Below the pieces are notes generated by a model. That model was not told where the DNA came from, made no database searches, and saw only the letters and a program-made list of their open reading frames with translations. Positions 52,433 to 61,512 of a stretch of DNA of 64,000 bases are shown here, in pieces. The stretch lies in the NCBI RefSeq assembly GCF_000243675.2, contig NZ_AHMM02000015.1, forward strand, positions 480,001-544,000, written 5' to 3'. A program made the translations under genes and the position numbers. Within the stretch, counting starts at the first letter, position 1. Every line of letters begins with the position of its first letter. This DNA comes from Leptospira inadai serovar Lyme str. 10. GTDB taxonomy: Bacteria; Spirochaetota; Leptospiria; Leptospirales; Leptospiraceae.

Positions 52433-53854
52433 TTACTTAGTAACCGTAATCGGCGGAAAATAAAGAATCCGGTGATTTCCCGTATCTGCAACGTACATTC
52501 CTCCGGAGGCATCTAAGGCTATGCCCTCAGGCTGAAGCAAGAGTGTAGGGCTAGTTCCCCAAACGTGAGAGGTAAAATCTCCGCCCTGACCATAGACTCT
52601 CGTTGGAGTAGTGCTTCCGGGCGGATAATACAAAACACGATCATTAAATTTATCTGATACATAGAGGCCGCCTTGAGAGTCCAAGGCGATACCCTTCGGT
52701 TTATTCAATGAACTTGCAGTGATTCCGCCGTTGTTTGGGCCGCCGGATGTAAAGTCCGGTTGACCATACACCCGGGTAGCGGTTAGACTACCGGAGGGAA
52801 AATATAAGACTCTACTGTTTGCAAAGTCCGTTGCATACAAACCACCATTCGAGTCGACTACTACGTCAGTCGGATAACAGATGGAGGAAGCGTTGACGGT
52901 GCTACACAGGTTACTTTCATTGCCTGCCCCGTAGATCCGCGTCGCGAAACTACTACCCGAGGGATAATAGAGGATTCGATTATTGTAATAATCCGTAATG
53001 TAAACGTCGCCGGCGTCGCCTGCCCTGATTCCCCAAAAGTTCCAATCCGAGTTGGTCCCGTTTCCCTTGGTGCCGTCGCCGCTCCCGGAATTAAAATCCG
53101 GTTGTCCGAACACTTTCGTGGCCGTGGTACTTCCGGCGGGAAAATACAAAGCTCGGTTGTTGTATGCATCGGCAACATACATTCCTCCGCTCGCATCAAA
53201 GCTTAGATGTACCGGAGCCTTGAGGGTATTTTCGTTAGGCATTCCTCCCATGTTTACAGTATTCGTAGTGAAACTTCCGGCCTGTCCATAGACGGTATCC
53301 GCCGTAGTGCTTCCGGAAGGAAATCTCAGGATCCGATTATTATAAAATTCCGCAATATACACGTTTCCGGAGGAATCTAGAGCCACGCCTGTCGGGTCAT
53401 TTGCAGAGGTAGCACTAATTCCTCCATTGTTCACAGAATTGGAAGTAAAGTCAGGTTGTCCGTAAACCCTGGTTGCGGTAAAGCCCGGGTAGGATTCCGT
53501 AGTGAGGGTAGTAGTCGTAGGAGTGGAAACAGTAGTAGTAGGGGATAGTAGGAACGCAGGAATGCCGGAACTTCCTCCTTTTCCCTCGCAAAGAGCGCCT
53601 GACGCGCAAAGACTTGCAACTTCGCTTATACAGGAAACGGACAGAAAACTGGAAATCGCTAAAAGAAATATCAGCAAATTGCCCGAAACCGTACGAGCTT
53701 TTGCATATTTTCGTCCTGCCAATTCGAAAAGTTCGCCCCTTTTTTTAGCAAACAGTCCTGACACCAGGTTGGCTATTTTTGGAAACGTTATGCGAAACAT
53801 TCCTGAAAATAGCGCAGAAGCGTGAATTAAATATTCTTTACGTAGAATCGACAT
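52433..53854 (-). CDS. NHL-repeat propeller lipoprotein 3 (altered start region)
   Basis: Up to 473 aa from the ATG at 53854, which has AGAGGT upstream. At the position where copy 2 starts, this copy has CTG in place of ATG and the ribosome site is degraded, so translation may start at 53854 or at a nearby GTG. This would place about 70 residues before the hydrophobic FLLAISSFLSVSC signal and could weaken export. The body is the same six-blade NHL propeller (LYFPAGSTTATKVFGQPDF, LYFPPITVTK end). It is intact otherwise. Confidence 0.7.
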   Translation of the reverse strand: MSILRKEYLIHASALFSGMFRITFPKIANLVSGLFAKKRGELFELAGRKYAKARTVSGNLLIFLLAISSFLSVSCISEVASLCASGALCEGKGGSSGIPAFLLSPTTTVSTPTTTTLTTESYPGFTATRVYGQPDFTSNSVNNGGISATSANDPTGVALDSSGNVYIAEFYNNRILRFPSGSTTADTVYGQAGSFTTNTVNMGGMPNENTLKAPVHLSFDASGGMYVADAYNNRALYFPAGSTTATKVFGQPDFNSGSGDGTKGNGTNSDWNFWGIRAGDAGDVYITDYYNNRILYYPSGSSFATRIYGAGNESNLCSTVNASSICYPTDVVVDSNGGLYATDFANSRVLYFPSGSLTATRVYGQPDFTSGGPNNGGITASSLNKPKGIALDSQGGLYVSDKFNDRVLYYPPGSTTPTRVYGQGGDFTSHVWGTSPTLLLQPEGIALDASGGMYVADTGNHRILYFPPITVTK

Positions 53855-54269
53855 TATCTACCTCTTTTGTAGTTTGATTGTCTCAAATCGCTTGTTGGAA
53901 TTTCTAATCGCCTCTTGAACGGTACGTTTTTATTTATGAAAAAATGGAATATACTAGTGAAATACCTGGTTTGCGACAATTCTCCGGTCCTTCTGCCGAT
54001 CGGAATCGGATTCTTTTGAGCTAAATGCGCGTGCGGTGGCTGTCCGGGAATGATCCGATACGCATGGACGGATCGGATTTCGTAAAAACGGTAGAAGAAT
54101 AGAAAAACAGAAAATGCGAATATTTCTTTCGACGAAACTCCCGAATGCGCAGGAACTTCTGTTTGTGGTCGAAGACCAAGCTGCTGAAAAGCCAAACCAT
54201 CCGAGCCCATTCGGAACCTCCTCTTAGGGACTATCTGCCATCCTGTTATATCTTCCGCCGTCAGCGGAG

Positions 54270-54295
54270 AAATGTACCGATTTTTCGGTACATTT
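54270..54295 (+). promoter_or_regulatory. Perfect palindrome with two TGTACCGA half-sites
   Basis: AAATGTACCGA, a TTTT spacer, then TCGGTACATTT: an 11-bp inverted repeat 45 bases before the ATG at 54340. It is the only palindromic member of the five TCGGTACA sites. Confidence 0.55.
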
Positions 54296-54339
54296 TCCCC
54301 ATTCGAACGGAAGAAATAAGAGAAAAGGGTGGTTACAAA

Positions 54340-55809
54340 ATGGAAGCTATATTAGGAAAAAATTCGCACTTAACTCGCTTCGATTTCGCAGAAGAAGCTA
54401 TGGATGTTTTCATGGAAGCGAACTGTATTCCGGTCAATTTTTATAATAAGAACGGACAGATCCTCATCCACAAAAAGATCAATGCAAGCCCTGAAGATAT
54501 TTTTCGTTTAAAGAAATTCGAGGAACAAGGCATTTATTATCTGTCTGCCGACCGGGGAAAATTCCTCGTTCAAGAGGAGCCCGCACCGGAAGCCGACGTA
54601 CAGCCGAAACCCGCTCAAACGATGGACCCTTTCCATATGCAAAGACTTGCGACGGAAGCGGCATCATTATTGAAGGAACTGAAGAATACCTCCTTGAATG
54701 GAGGCCATATCAATAAGGTCAACAAGGAGATCGATCATATACTTACGGACTTTACGCAGTGCAGCGATGTGACCTACGGTTTGGGAAGCATGATGAACGT
54801 ATTCAAGAACTGTAAAGTGGATGTCGATTCCGAAATTCTGACGAAAAGGACCGTCCTTGCCATGGCTCTGAAGCTCAAAGGAATGAAGATGCTTACGAAG
54901 AAGGACAGCGAGGAAAATCGATTAAAGCCCTTCAATCTTATGCTGGCTTCCTATTTAACGGATATCGGGAAGGCTAAAATGCGCATCCCCAATAGTCCTA
55001 AATTGACGGATGAGGAACAGAAATATATGAGGTTTCTCCCCATCGTGAGCTATCTGATGATCGCTAATTTGCCGAATATCGACTCTTCGGTAAAATCTAC
55101 CGTGCTGAACGCGAAAAGGACCTTTCGGGGAGACGGACCGAGCAACAATTATCCGAATGTCGATACGATCGTTAAAATACTTTCGGAAAAGATGGATCTT
55201 TGCAAGAAGGACCCCGAGCGGATCATTCAATTCGAGGATATGCGGAATCAACTGAAAGCTTTGCAATCCCTCTCGTATTCGACGGAAGATGCTTCGATAA
55301 TATCGATAGCCGGTGAATTTGCCTCGCTCACCTCGCCGCAGAATTGGAGAGATGCGTACGACGAATTAGATGCGATCCGATTTATTCTGAATCAAAGTTT
55401 TTTCAGTTATAATGACCGAACCATCCGCGACTTTATGAACTTGATGGCTCATTCCTTATCGATGAACGTTTTTCGCAAAGGTGATTACGTGGTGGTTACT
55501 TCCATCGATACGGATAAAAAGTTCCATTTCGAATTATGTATGGTCCAGGCGATGATGACCAACCAAAGTAGACCCTTACTAAAAAGGATCGGAAGTCTCA
55601 GACCGATCATAACGAATAACGGAAAGCTGAAAATATCCGGTTTCGATCTGAACTCTTTCGTTTTAGACAATCGGATGGCGGAATTCAATCTTTCCGAAGT
55701 TATGGATCCTCGTCGTATAGTTTACGTAATCGATCGTAAACTAGATCCGGGACTGTATAGTAAGATCGAAAAGATCTGCATAGCTAGATTTTCCAAGTCC
55801 GTTGCTTAG
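54340..55809 (+). CDS. Degenerate HD-GYP-like protein
   Basis: Encodes 489 aa. The ATG at 54340 follows AAGGGTGG; the frame upstream to 54145 covers the promoter palindrome and is not coding. Residues about 15-75 resemble the N-terminal domain of HD-GYP proteins (FMEANCIPVNFYNKNGQILIHKK). Residues about 165-290 align with an HD-GYP core: ASYLTDIGKAKMRIPNSPKL matches LLHDIGKIGIP, but His-Asp is Thr-Asp (207-208), the downstream histidines are lost (VLNAKRTFRGDGPSNNYP in place of HHER-DGSGYP) and the second metal site is absent. It probably lacks phosphodiesterase activity and may bind nucleotide or a partner. Confidence 0.7.
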   Translation: MEAILGKNSHLTRFDFAEEAMDVFMEANCIPVNFYNKNGQILIHKKINASPEDIFRLKKFEEQGIYYLSADRGKFLVQEEPAPEADVQPKPAQTMDPFHMQRLATEAASLLKELKNTSLNGGHINKVNKEIDHILTDFTQCSDVTYGLGSMMNVFKNCKVDVDSEILTKRTVLAMALKLKGMKMLTKKDSEENRLKPFNLMLASYLTDIGKAKMRIPNSPKLTDEEQKYMRFLPIVSYLMIANLPNIDSSVKSTVLNAKRTFRGDGPSNNYPNVDTIVKILSEKMDLCKKDPERIIQFEDMRNQLKALQSLSYSTEDASIISIAGEFASLTSPQNWRDAYDELDAIRFILNQSFFSYNDRTIRDFMNLMAHSLSMNVFRKGDYVVVTSIDTDKKFHFELCMVQAMMTNQSRPLLKRIGSLRPIITNNGKLKISGFDLNSFVLDNRMAEFNLSEVMDPRRIVYVIDRKLDPGLYSKIEKICIARFSKSVA

Positions 55810-55868
55810 AGGCGTTTTGAAAGGAAAGTCGACTAGTATATTTTATCAGATTTATGGAGAAAATTCTT

Positions 55869-56078
55869 ATGACGGAAATGATTGAATTTGGACCTGGAAT
55901 AGTCTTGGGTTTTGCGGACGCGTTGATGGATCAACAATTCCTAAATTTACTCAGCGTTAGCCTAGTGATCGTGGGATGCGGATTATTCTTAACTCTTCGG
56001 AAAAAGCCCAAAACCGACAAGGAGATTAAGACCGAAATCAACTCGATGCTCGAAAGGAAGAGGAAGGCAAGAAGGTAA
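55869..56078 (+). CDS. Small membrane protein, unknown
   Basis: Encodes 69 aa from the ATG at 55869, ten bases after GGAG; an ATG five codons earlier has no ribosome site. One central hydrophobic helix (FLNLLSVSLVIVGCGLFLTL) is flanked by an acidic N-terminus and a very basic tail (RKKPKTDKEIKTEINSMLER). It lies between the HD-GYP-like and GNAT-like genes on the same strand and may be part of their operon. No family is recognised. Confidence 0.5.
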   Translation: MTEMIEFGPGIVLGFADALMDQQFLNLLSVSLVIVGCGLFLTLRKKPKTDKEIKTEINSMLERKRKARR

Positions 56079-56119
56079 TGTCACCGCAAAGAATATATTA
56101 TTATTTTAATAGTTAGATA

Positions 56120-56779
56120 ATGAATTATTCGACTAGAATTCTTATAACCGATTCGGAATTCTACTCGGACGCTATCCGACGGATCCGTAAGGAAGTTTTG
56201 CGGAATATCGGGCTCAGTCCCGCAGGAATTGACGTGGAGCCGATTTCCTATGCGACTTATTTATTCGGTTTCAGGGAAGGCGTTTCTCGACCGGTTTCGA
56301 TGTTGGAGACGTATTTCTATGCGCAAAGATTTGCATCCTTCGAGGATAGCGCATATTCTCAGGCAGGCGATCTTGGCTCGCTCGGAACCCTAGAGAATAC
56401 CGTTCATCTTCGTACATGCTTTGTGGATCCCGAGTATCGCAAACGAAGTTCTTTGTTTTTATTGAATTGTTTAGCGGCTGCTTGGGTTAACTTTCAACTA
56501 GGTGCAAGGGGAGCTACAACCGGAACATCCGAATCGAACGATTACGTCATTTCTCTATTCCTAAAAACGGGATGGCGCCGGATCGGTACGTATTTTATGG
56601 AAGGACGGCCGCATGTTCTCTTTTTTACGGATCTGAAACGGTTCTTTAACCATTCTCGGATCCAAGATGCAATTCATCTTTTATTCCTTTCCGACAATTA
56701 CGCGGGAGAATCTCGCTCATTACTCTCCCGGTCATTGCTTAAATATAAGAATTCTTCCGTTCCGCTAAACGTAAAATGA
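56120..56779 (+). CDS. GNAT-superfamily acyltransferase-like protein
   Basis: Encodes 219 aa. The GNAT core appears as LRTCFVDPEYRKRSSLFLLNC (acyl-CoA loop), AAAWVNFQLGARGATTGTSESN and YVISLFLKTGWRRIGTYF. The layout is closest to longer N-acyl amino acid synthase-like (FeeM-type) proteins. The C-terminus is basic and helical. It overlaps the ATP-grasp gene by four bases (ATGA), which argues for a joint pathway. Its substrate is unknown. Confidence 0.65.
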   Translation: MNYSTRILITDSEFYSDAIRRIRKEVLRNIGLSPAGIDVEPISYATYLFGFREGVSRPVSMLETYFYAQRFASFEDSAYSQAGDLGSLGTLENTVHLRTCFVDPEYRKRSSLFLLNCLAAAWVNFQLGARGATTGTSESNDYVISLFLKTGWRRIGTYFMEGRPHVLFFTDLKRFFNHSRIQDAIHLLFLSDNYAGESRSLLSRSLLKYKNSSVPLNVK

Positions 56780-58125
56780 ATCGGAAACCTAAATCGGACT
56801 CGCCCTGGTTGATCTACGGTTCTGGAAACGCACGGGAACATATAACCTATGAACGATTATCGAGCGAGCTCGGAACGAGGGTCGGTTTTTTGCTTTACGG
56901 TCCTAATGCGCTGTTAGCGGAACTGCCTGGCGTGATTTCCATCCGAGGGATCCTGGACGCAGAGCGGGTGGCAAAAAAAAAGAATGCGAGCGTTATCTTC
57001 TTATTAAGTCCCGGAGACTTACTGAACGGTGCTCCCGATTTCTTTCGAGAAAGAGGATTTACCGTATTCGCTCCGAAACCGGAAGCGATTCCTTTGGAAG
57101 GCAGCAAGTTGTTTGCGAAAGAATTCATGAGACGGCATTCCATCCCGACTCCGAGAGCGACCGTCTGGAATGAATTCGGCTCCGCTTCCGAGTTTCTCAG
57201 AACTAGGTGGGCCGTCGGCAACGAAGGATTCGTATTAAAGACGGATAATTTTCTAATAAACGCCGCGGAACGAGTTTTGGTCCCGAAGACGTTAGAAGAG
57301 GCATTAACGGATCTGCAGGGGATGTTTGCGAGATCCGCGGAAAAAAGGATCTCCTCGGACGTTCTGCTCGAAGAGAAAATTAAGGGAGAGGAATATTCGA
57401 TTCATCTGGCCGTTGCGAACGGGAAGTATGCCGTTTTTCCGCTTGTTCAGGATTACAAAAAGCTAAAGGAGGGAGGTACGGGGCCTAATACCGAAGGGAT
57501 CGGAGCGGTCGCTAGTACGGATCCTCGATTTCGTACTTTTTTGGATGAGGTGGAAGATCTAATCGTGCGTCCCGTGATGCACGGACTCATATCCGACGGT
57601 TTAGAATATAATGGTATTCTTTACATTGGAATAATGGATACTGCGGAAGGTCCTCAGTGTCTGGAATTCAATGTTCGGTCCGGAAATCCCGAATGGCTTC
57701 CGCTTCTTCACTTAATGGAAACTCCTCTTTCCGTTTTATTCGAACATTTGCTGGCAGGAAAATTATTTTCTCCGGTATGGAAGTCCGGATCCTGGGCCGC
57801 GAGCGTCGTCGCCTTTCCGAAAAATTATCCATTAGGAGGCGAAGATGAGCGAAACGACCATTCGTTTCGATTTGCCCGTTTACCCCGGAGCATCAAACTC
57901 ACCGGAGAAAGAATACGAAAAAGCGGCGATTTTTACCGCGCGGAAGATGGACGGTGTTTCACTCTTACCTCTATCGGAAGCGACTGTAAAGCGATGATGG
58001 GAGAATTGTATGCTTATTTGGAAGCGATTGAAAGCGGTCTTTGCTATCGATCGGATGTCGGTAAAGAGGGGATCAGCTTTCGTAAGGAACGAGCTTTCCT
58101 GAAGATCCTTCCTTCGAATGTTTAA
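56776..58125 (+). CDS. PurD-like ATP-grasp ligase
   Basis: Encodes 449 aa. PurD-type features: N-terminal GSGNAREHITY (compare GSGGREHAL), the ATP-grasp loop DVLLEEKIKGEEYSIHLAV, the phosphate loop TGPNTEGIGAV and the metal site CLEFNVRSGNPE (PurD usually EFNVRFGDPET). Several canonical residues differ, so a PurD paralogue with altered substrate is likelier than the housekeeping enzyme. ATP-grasp ligases join a carboxylate to an amine or thiol via an acyl phosphate. Together with the GNAT-like gene it may form a small biosynthetic pair. Confidence 0.65.
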   Translation: MNRKPKSDSPWLIYGSGNAREHITYERLSSELGTRVGFLLYGPNALLAELPGVISIRGILDAERVAKKKNASVIFLLSPGDLLNGAPDFFRERGFTVFAPKPEAIPLEGSKLFAKEFMRRHSIPTPRATVWNEFGSASEFLRTRWAVGNEGFVLKTDNFLINAAERVLVPKTLEEALTDLQGMFARSAEKRISSDVLLEEKIKGEEYSIHLAVANGKYAVFPLVQDYKKLKEGGTGPNTEGIGAVASTDPRFRTFLDEVEDLIVRPVMHGLISDGLEYNGILYIGIMDTAEGPQCLEFNVRSGNPEWLPLLHLMETPLSVLFEHLLAGKLFSPVWKSGSWAASVVAFPKNYPLGGEDERNDHSFRFARLPRSIKLTGERIRKSGDFYRAEDGRCFTLTSIGSDCKAMMGELYAYLEAIESGLCYRSDVGKEGISFRKERAFLKILPSNV

Positions 58126-58130
58126 AGATC

Positions 58131-59111
58131 TTATTCGATTTGAGCCCATCCTCTTAGACTTTTTTCGATCGTATCTCTTGTCTCCTCTAAGGCTTCCATA
58201 ATGGAAAGCGCTTCCTGATCCGAAATCGGACTCTTTAACGGCATAATGATCTCTTTCAGTTTGAAAGTATCCCCGTTTTTCTCCAAGTAGGGACTTATTT
58301 TGTTCTCCCTCGTTCCGATTAATTCAAAAATTTCGACGGGGACATGAATCCCCTTGATCTGGACTTTCCCGAGCGATCTGGCACGGAACTCGTCTTTAAT
58401 CAATTCATATGTGGAAACCGAGATTAGGATCGAACCCGGGCGCGCTAATTGTTCTAACCTAGCGGCAACGTTCACCGTATTGCCGATGATCGTATAATCC
58501 ATTCTTATATCCGAACCGAAGTTTCCCATCGTGCAAAAACCGGTATTAATGCCGATGCGTACCTGCACGGATTCCGATATTCCGAATTCTTTCCAGGCTA
58601 ACCGGATTAAACGAAGTCTCTTTTGCATTTCCAAGGCCATATGGATACAGTTTAGCGCATAAGCCTTTCCGGAATCGGAATCGGATTCTTCAAAAAAAAT
58701 CATCATCGCGTCCCCGATGAACTTATCGATCTTACCTCCGTACTTAACTGCAAGCCGGGACATATCGTTCATATAGCAGTTTAAGCAACTAGCGATTACT
58801 TCGGGTTCGACGCTATCGGTAAGTTCGGTAAAACCGACTAGATCGGAAAAGAATACGGTAAGTTTTTTTCTTTGGTATCCGCTCGAAATCGATAATTCTC
58901 CGTCAGTAACCCTTTCATACAGCTTCATCGGCAGATATTTCTGCATATTCTGCAGTAAGCGCTCGATCTTCCAGCGTTTATCTTCCAACTCGTTTTCAAG
59001 CAACGTAGCATGCTCTATCGTGTTCTTATAGAGGATCCGCAGATCACGCAGTTCGGACCGAAGCCGCGATATCTCGCTCGCGGGCTTGCTAGGATTTTGT
59101 GAAGTGCTCAT
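58131..59111 (-). CDS. Class III adenylate cyclase, last gene of the switch operon
   Basis: Encodes 326 aa. An N-terminal coiled coil (about 10-55) leads to a cyclase domain (about 80-275). Metal-binding Asp90 (FFSDLVGF) and Asp134 (FIGDAMMIFF), transition-state Asn214 and Arg218 (NTVNVAARLE) and the adenine-selecting Lys130 and Asp205 (RMDYTIIG) are all present. That set predicts cAMP synthesis. It has no membrane helix or HAMP. Its start overlaps the STAS gene by four bases, so it is made with the partner-switching proteins; activation through STAS binding is likely by analogy to SiaC-SiaD. Confidence 0.85.
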   Translation of the reverse strand: MSTSQNPSKPASEISRLRSELRDLRILYKNTIEHATLLENELEDKRWKIERLLQNMQKYLPMKLYERVTDGELSISSGYQRKKLTVFFSDLVGFTELTDSVEPEVIASCLNCYMNDMSRLAVKYGGKIDKFIGDAMMIFFEESDSDSGKAYALNCIHMALEMQKRLRLIRLAWKEFGISESVQVRIGINTGFCTMGNFGSDIRMDYTIIGNTVNVAARLEQLARPGSILISVSTYELIKDEFRARSLGKVQIKGIHVPVEIFELIGTRENKISPYLEKNGDTFKLKEIIMPLKSPISDQEALSIMEALEETRDTIEKSLRGWAQIE

Positions 59112-59461
59112 CGTATGACCAGATCAATCTCGGGCCAGAGTTTCTTGAGATTGCCGAGAGATTTGGACTGCCAAGGAATACTTTTTGATCCCTGCACGCA
59201 TATCGCCGTTTTGGCGTTGTTTCGGGTTTCTATAATAAACAGGCTGATGCAGGTGATCCCGGAGCTATTTAGAAAAATCAGTTTGGAAAAGTCTAGGACA
59301 AGTTTCGAATGACTCGTCGTGGAAGACGCATTCTTTAGTAAGGCCTTTATCGGACCGTAAGCATCCAGACTTTGCAAACGCAGAGATCCGGAAAAGCTTA
59401 CGACCGACCTTGAAGAATCGAATAGGACTTCATAGTCCTCCTTATTGATTAGAGAGTCCAT
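59108..59461 (-). CDS. STAS-domain anti-sigma-factor-antagonist-like protein
   Basis: Encodes 117 aa. It has the SpoIIAA-like STAS fold: SVVSFSGSLRLQSLDAYGPIKALL, SKLVLDFSKLIFLNSSGITCISLFIIETRN and the closing ICVQGSKSIP. The candidate phosphorylated residues are Ser66/Ser67 (LNSSGI), at the position phosphorylated in SpoIIAA/RsbV. It is a single domain and cytoplasmic, coupled to the HATPase kinase gene (13-bp overlap) and to the cyclase gene. It is probably the target of the kinase and of the PP2C phosphatase in the same operon. Confidence 0.8.
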   Translation of the reverse strand: MDSLINKEDYEVLFDSSRSVVSFSGSLRLQSLDAYGPIKALLKNASSTTSHSKLVLDFSKLIFLNSSGITCISLFIIETRNNAKTAICVQGSKSIPWQSKSLGNLKKLWPEIDLVIR

Positions 59462-60042
59462 CCTTCCTCCTTCGAAAGGTCGTTCTTTTTAAGATATGCA
59501 CAGACTCCGATCTCATTTTCGTCTTCACCTATCTTCCTAAATTTAAAACCGAAATCAGCAGGATAATCCTTCATCAACATCAACAAGCCGATGCCGGAAT
59601 AAGAAGCATCCTGGTCCCTGACTTCTAACGACTTCAGGTACTCTTCTTCCAGATCCGTTGAGCATAATCGTTTTACCACTTTTTCGAAATTGCTCCTGGT
59701 CCGATCGGAAATCAGATTCGTGACTTCGATGCGTAGGATATTCATGTAATATTTAAAATCGATGGTTACCGTAGCATCGCGGACCTTGGAATACTTCGCC
59801 GAATTTTCGATAAGTTCGTTGACGATCGTCGAGACGATATTCTTAAAGTATTCGCTGTCTTGGCTGCAGTACGAACAAAAGGCGGCCGTAAAGTTTGCCG
59901 TGAGACCGCATCGATTCCAAAACGCGGTGAGATCGATAGGCTGAATAATGAGCCGAAAATAAGACTCCGGAGGAATGCTATCCTGAAGCAAATCATACCG
60001 ACCGTACTTTACCTCTTCTTTCATAGATGGCTTCCTAATCAT
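59449..60042 (-). CDS. HATPase serine kinase (slr1658/SiaB-like)
   Basis: Encodes 197 aa. The GHKL N-box is NELIENSAKY (75-84); the G-region appears in ASYSGIGLLMLMKDY (about 155-170). It has the length and layout of slr1658/DUF6272-type ATP-binding proteins, which include SiaB, a serine kinase that phosphorylates a switch protein. Cysteines at FCSYCS (56-60) are not typical. The start ATG sits directly on the phosphatase stop codon (TAATG). It should counteract the PP2C phosphatase at the STAS protein. Confidence 0.75.
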   Translation of the reverse strand: MIRKPSMKEEVKYGRYDLLQDSIPPESYFRLIIQPIDLTAFWNRCGLTANFTAAFCSYCSQDSEYFKNIVSTIVNELIENSAKYSKVRDATVTIDFKYYMNILRIEVTNLISDRTRSNFEKVVKRLCSTDLEEEYLKSLEVRDQDASYSGIGLLMLMKDYPADFGFKFRKIGEDENEIGVCAYLKKNDLSKEEGWTL

Positions 60043-61511
60043 TATTTTCCATATTTTAACGCTAAAAGCGTGATATCATCTTCGATATAAGTATTGTCGC
60101 TCCAACTCTTCCAGTCCCGTAGAATCAGATTCAGCATATCTTTCGCGCTATTATCCGCATGCGCAAGAAAGGATGCCGCTAATTTCTCTATTCCGAAGAA
60201 ATCCCTTGATTGGTTTTGGGACTCGATAATTCCGTCGGTGTAGAATAGGACGGAATCCCCATGTCTGAGAGTTATCTCGAATTCGGAGATGTGAGCCTCT
60301 ATGTCCGGCACGAGACCCACGTACATTCCGAAATCGATGGTATCGATAATTTCTATTTTTTTCGAACGAGCTCTTTTGATTAAAATCGATTCATGTTGCC
60401 CGCATAACGTAAGTTTTGCGCCTTTCAGCCTTCCTAATAGCAGAGACATATTGCAGCCGTTTTGGATGCGGATCTGATTGTTCTTATACAATGTGGAATT
60501 TAGATTTATAAGCATAACCTTGAGATCGTTTCCTAAACCGCTTTCCACAAGGGTCCGAAAGGAGGATTGAGCCATTAGCATCGTTAAGCCTGATTCCAGT
60601 CCGTGATCGGTAACGTCACCGATGCTTAGATAAGTCGTATTTCCGTTCACTAAGATATCGAAATAGTCCCCTCCCACTTCGGCTGCGGTCTCCATGATTC
60701 CATATATTGAATAATCCCCGGAGACTAACGTTTCCTCTTCTTTCGGGAGTATCATAGTCTGTATTCGTTTGGCTATACTGAGTTCCGTTCCTAAGCGGAC
60801 ATTTTCCACTTCCAGTCTGGCTTTCTCCTCCGATCCTTTTCTTATATTTTCAACGACCCTCGGTATGACGGTGAGTATTTTCCGCACTATTCCGGATTCC
60901 TGATAAATCAAAAGGATCGACATGATGAAATACGTCAGGATAAACGAAAGAAAACTCGTCATAGGAATCGATTCCGGAAAATTCCAATCGCTATTATAAA
61001 CGTATTTGAAGCCGACTTTATTTGCGGCAAACAGTAGGTTTGATAGTAGGATAAACGACACGATCAAGCCGGTAGGCTTATTAGTCAGCATGAAGGTTAT
61101 CAGGATCACCGGGATTCCCGTCCAAGCGTCGACCAACAGGGCCAGCGGAGGGTTTTGACTCACATAAAGAAGACTAACGGAGAAGATCGAAAAAAGAATC
61201 ACCGTCCCGTAGGAGAAAAATTTGAATGTTCGGGATTCTTCCTGTCCGACATTTTTCGAACGGAATCCGATCATTATCATGCAGCTTAACGTAAATAAAA
61301 TTCCCGTACTAAAGTAGATCCAATCCATTTGCGGGTTATTGGTATGGCCTCTCAGTGCAAGCTGACCGATCAAATTGACGATCAGTAACATCAATGCGAC
61401 CGAGTTTACGAAGAGAAGAATGTGCCTACGAGCATTCAGCGAAGGGCCGAGCAGCATTTTCTCCGCCTCTCCCAAAACGTTTTCACGCAAAGAATTCCTT
61501 TTATTACTCAT
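60042..61511 (-). CDS. Membrane PP2C (SpoIIE-type) phosphatase
   Basis: Encodes 489 aa from the ATG at 61511; the longer frame runs into the methyltransferase gene. Six hydrophobic helices lie in residues 30-225, then a short coiled coil (RLEVENVRLGTELSIAKRIQ) and a SpoIIE domain (about 265-485) with acidic metal motifs TAAEVGGDYFD, SIGDVTDHGLESGL, LFYTDGIIE and YIEDDITLLA. It fits the role of RsbU/SiaA: dephosphorylating a STAS or SiaC-type protein in response to an envelope signal. The downstream kinase and STAS genes are directly coupled. Confidence 0.85.
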   Translation of the reverse strand: MSNKRNSLRENVLGEAEKMLLGPSLNARRHILLFVNSVALMLLIVNLIGQLALRGHTNNPQMDWIYFSTGILFTLSCMIMIGFRSKNVGQEESRTFKFFSYGTVILFSIFSVSLLYVSQNPPLALLVDAWTGIPVILITFMLTNKPTGLIVSFILLSNLLFAANKVGFKYVYNSDWNFPESIPMTSFLSFILTYFIMSILLIYQESGIVRKILTVIPRVVENIRKGSEEKARLEVENVRLGTELSIAKRIQTMILPKEEETLVSGDYSIYGIMETAAEVGGDYFDILVNGNTTYLSIGDVTDHGLESGLTMLMAQSSFRTLVESGLGNDLKVMLINLNSTLYKNNQIRIQNGCNMSLLLGRLKGAKLTLCGQHESILIKRARSKKIEIIDTIDFGMYVGLVPDIEAHISEFEITLRHGDSVLFYTDGIIESQNQSRDFFGIEKLAASFLAHADNSAKDMLNLILRDWKSWSDNTYIEDDITLLALKYGK

Positions 61512-61512
61512 A

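Noticed and set aside
54145..54339. N-terminal extension of the HD-GYP-like protein
   Set aside because: The extension runs through the promoter palindrome and lacks a ribosome site; the ATG at 54340 has one.
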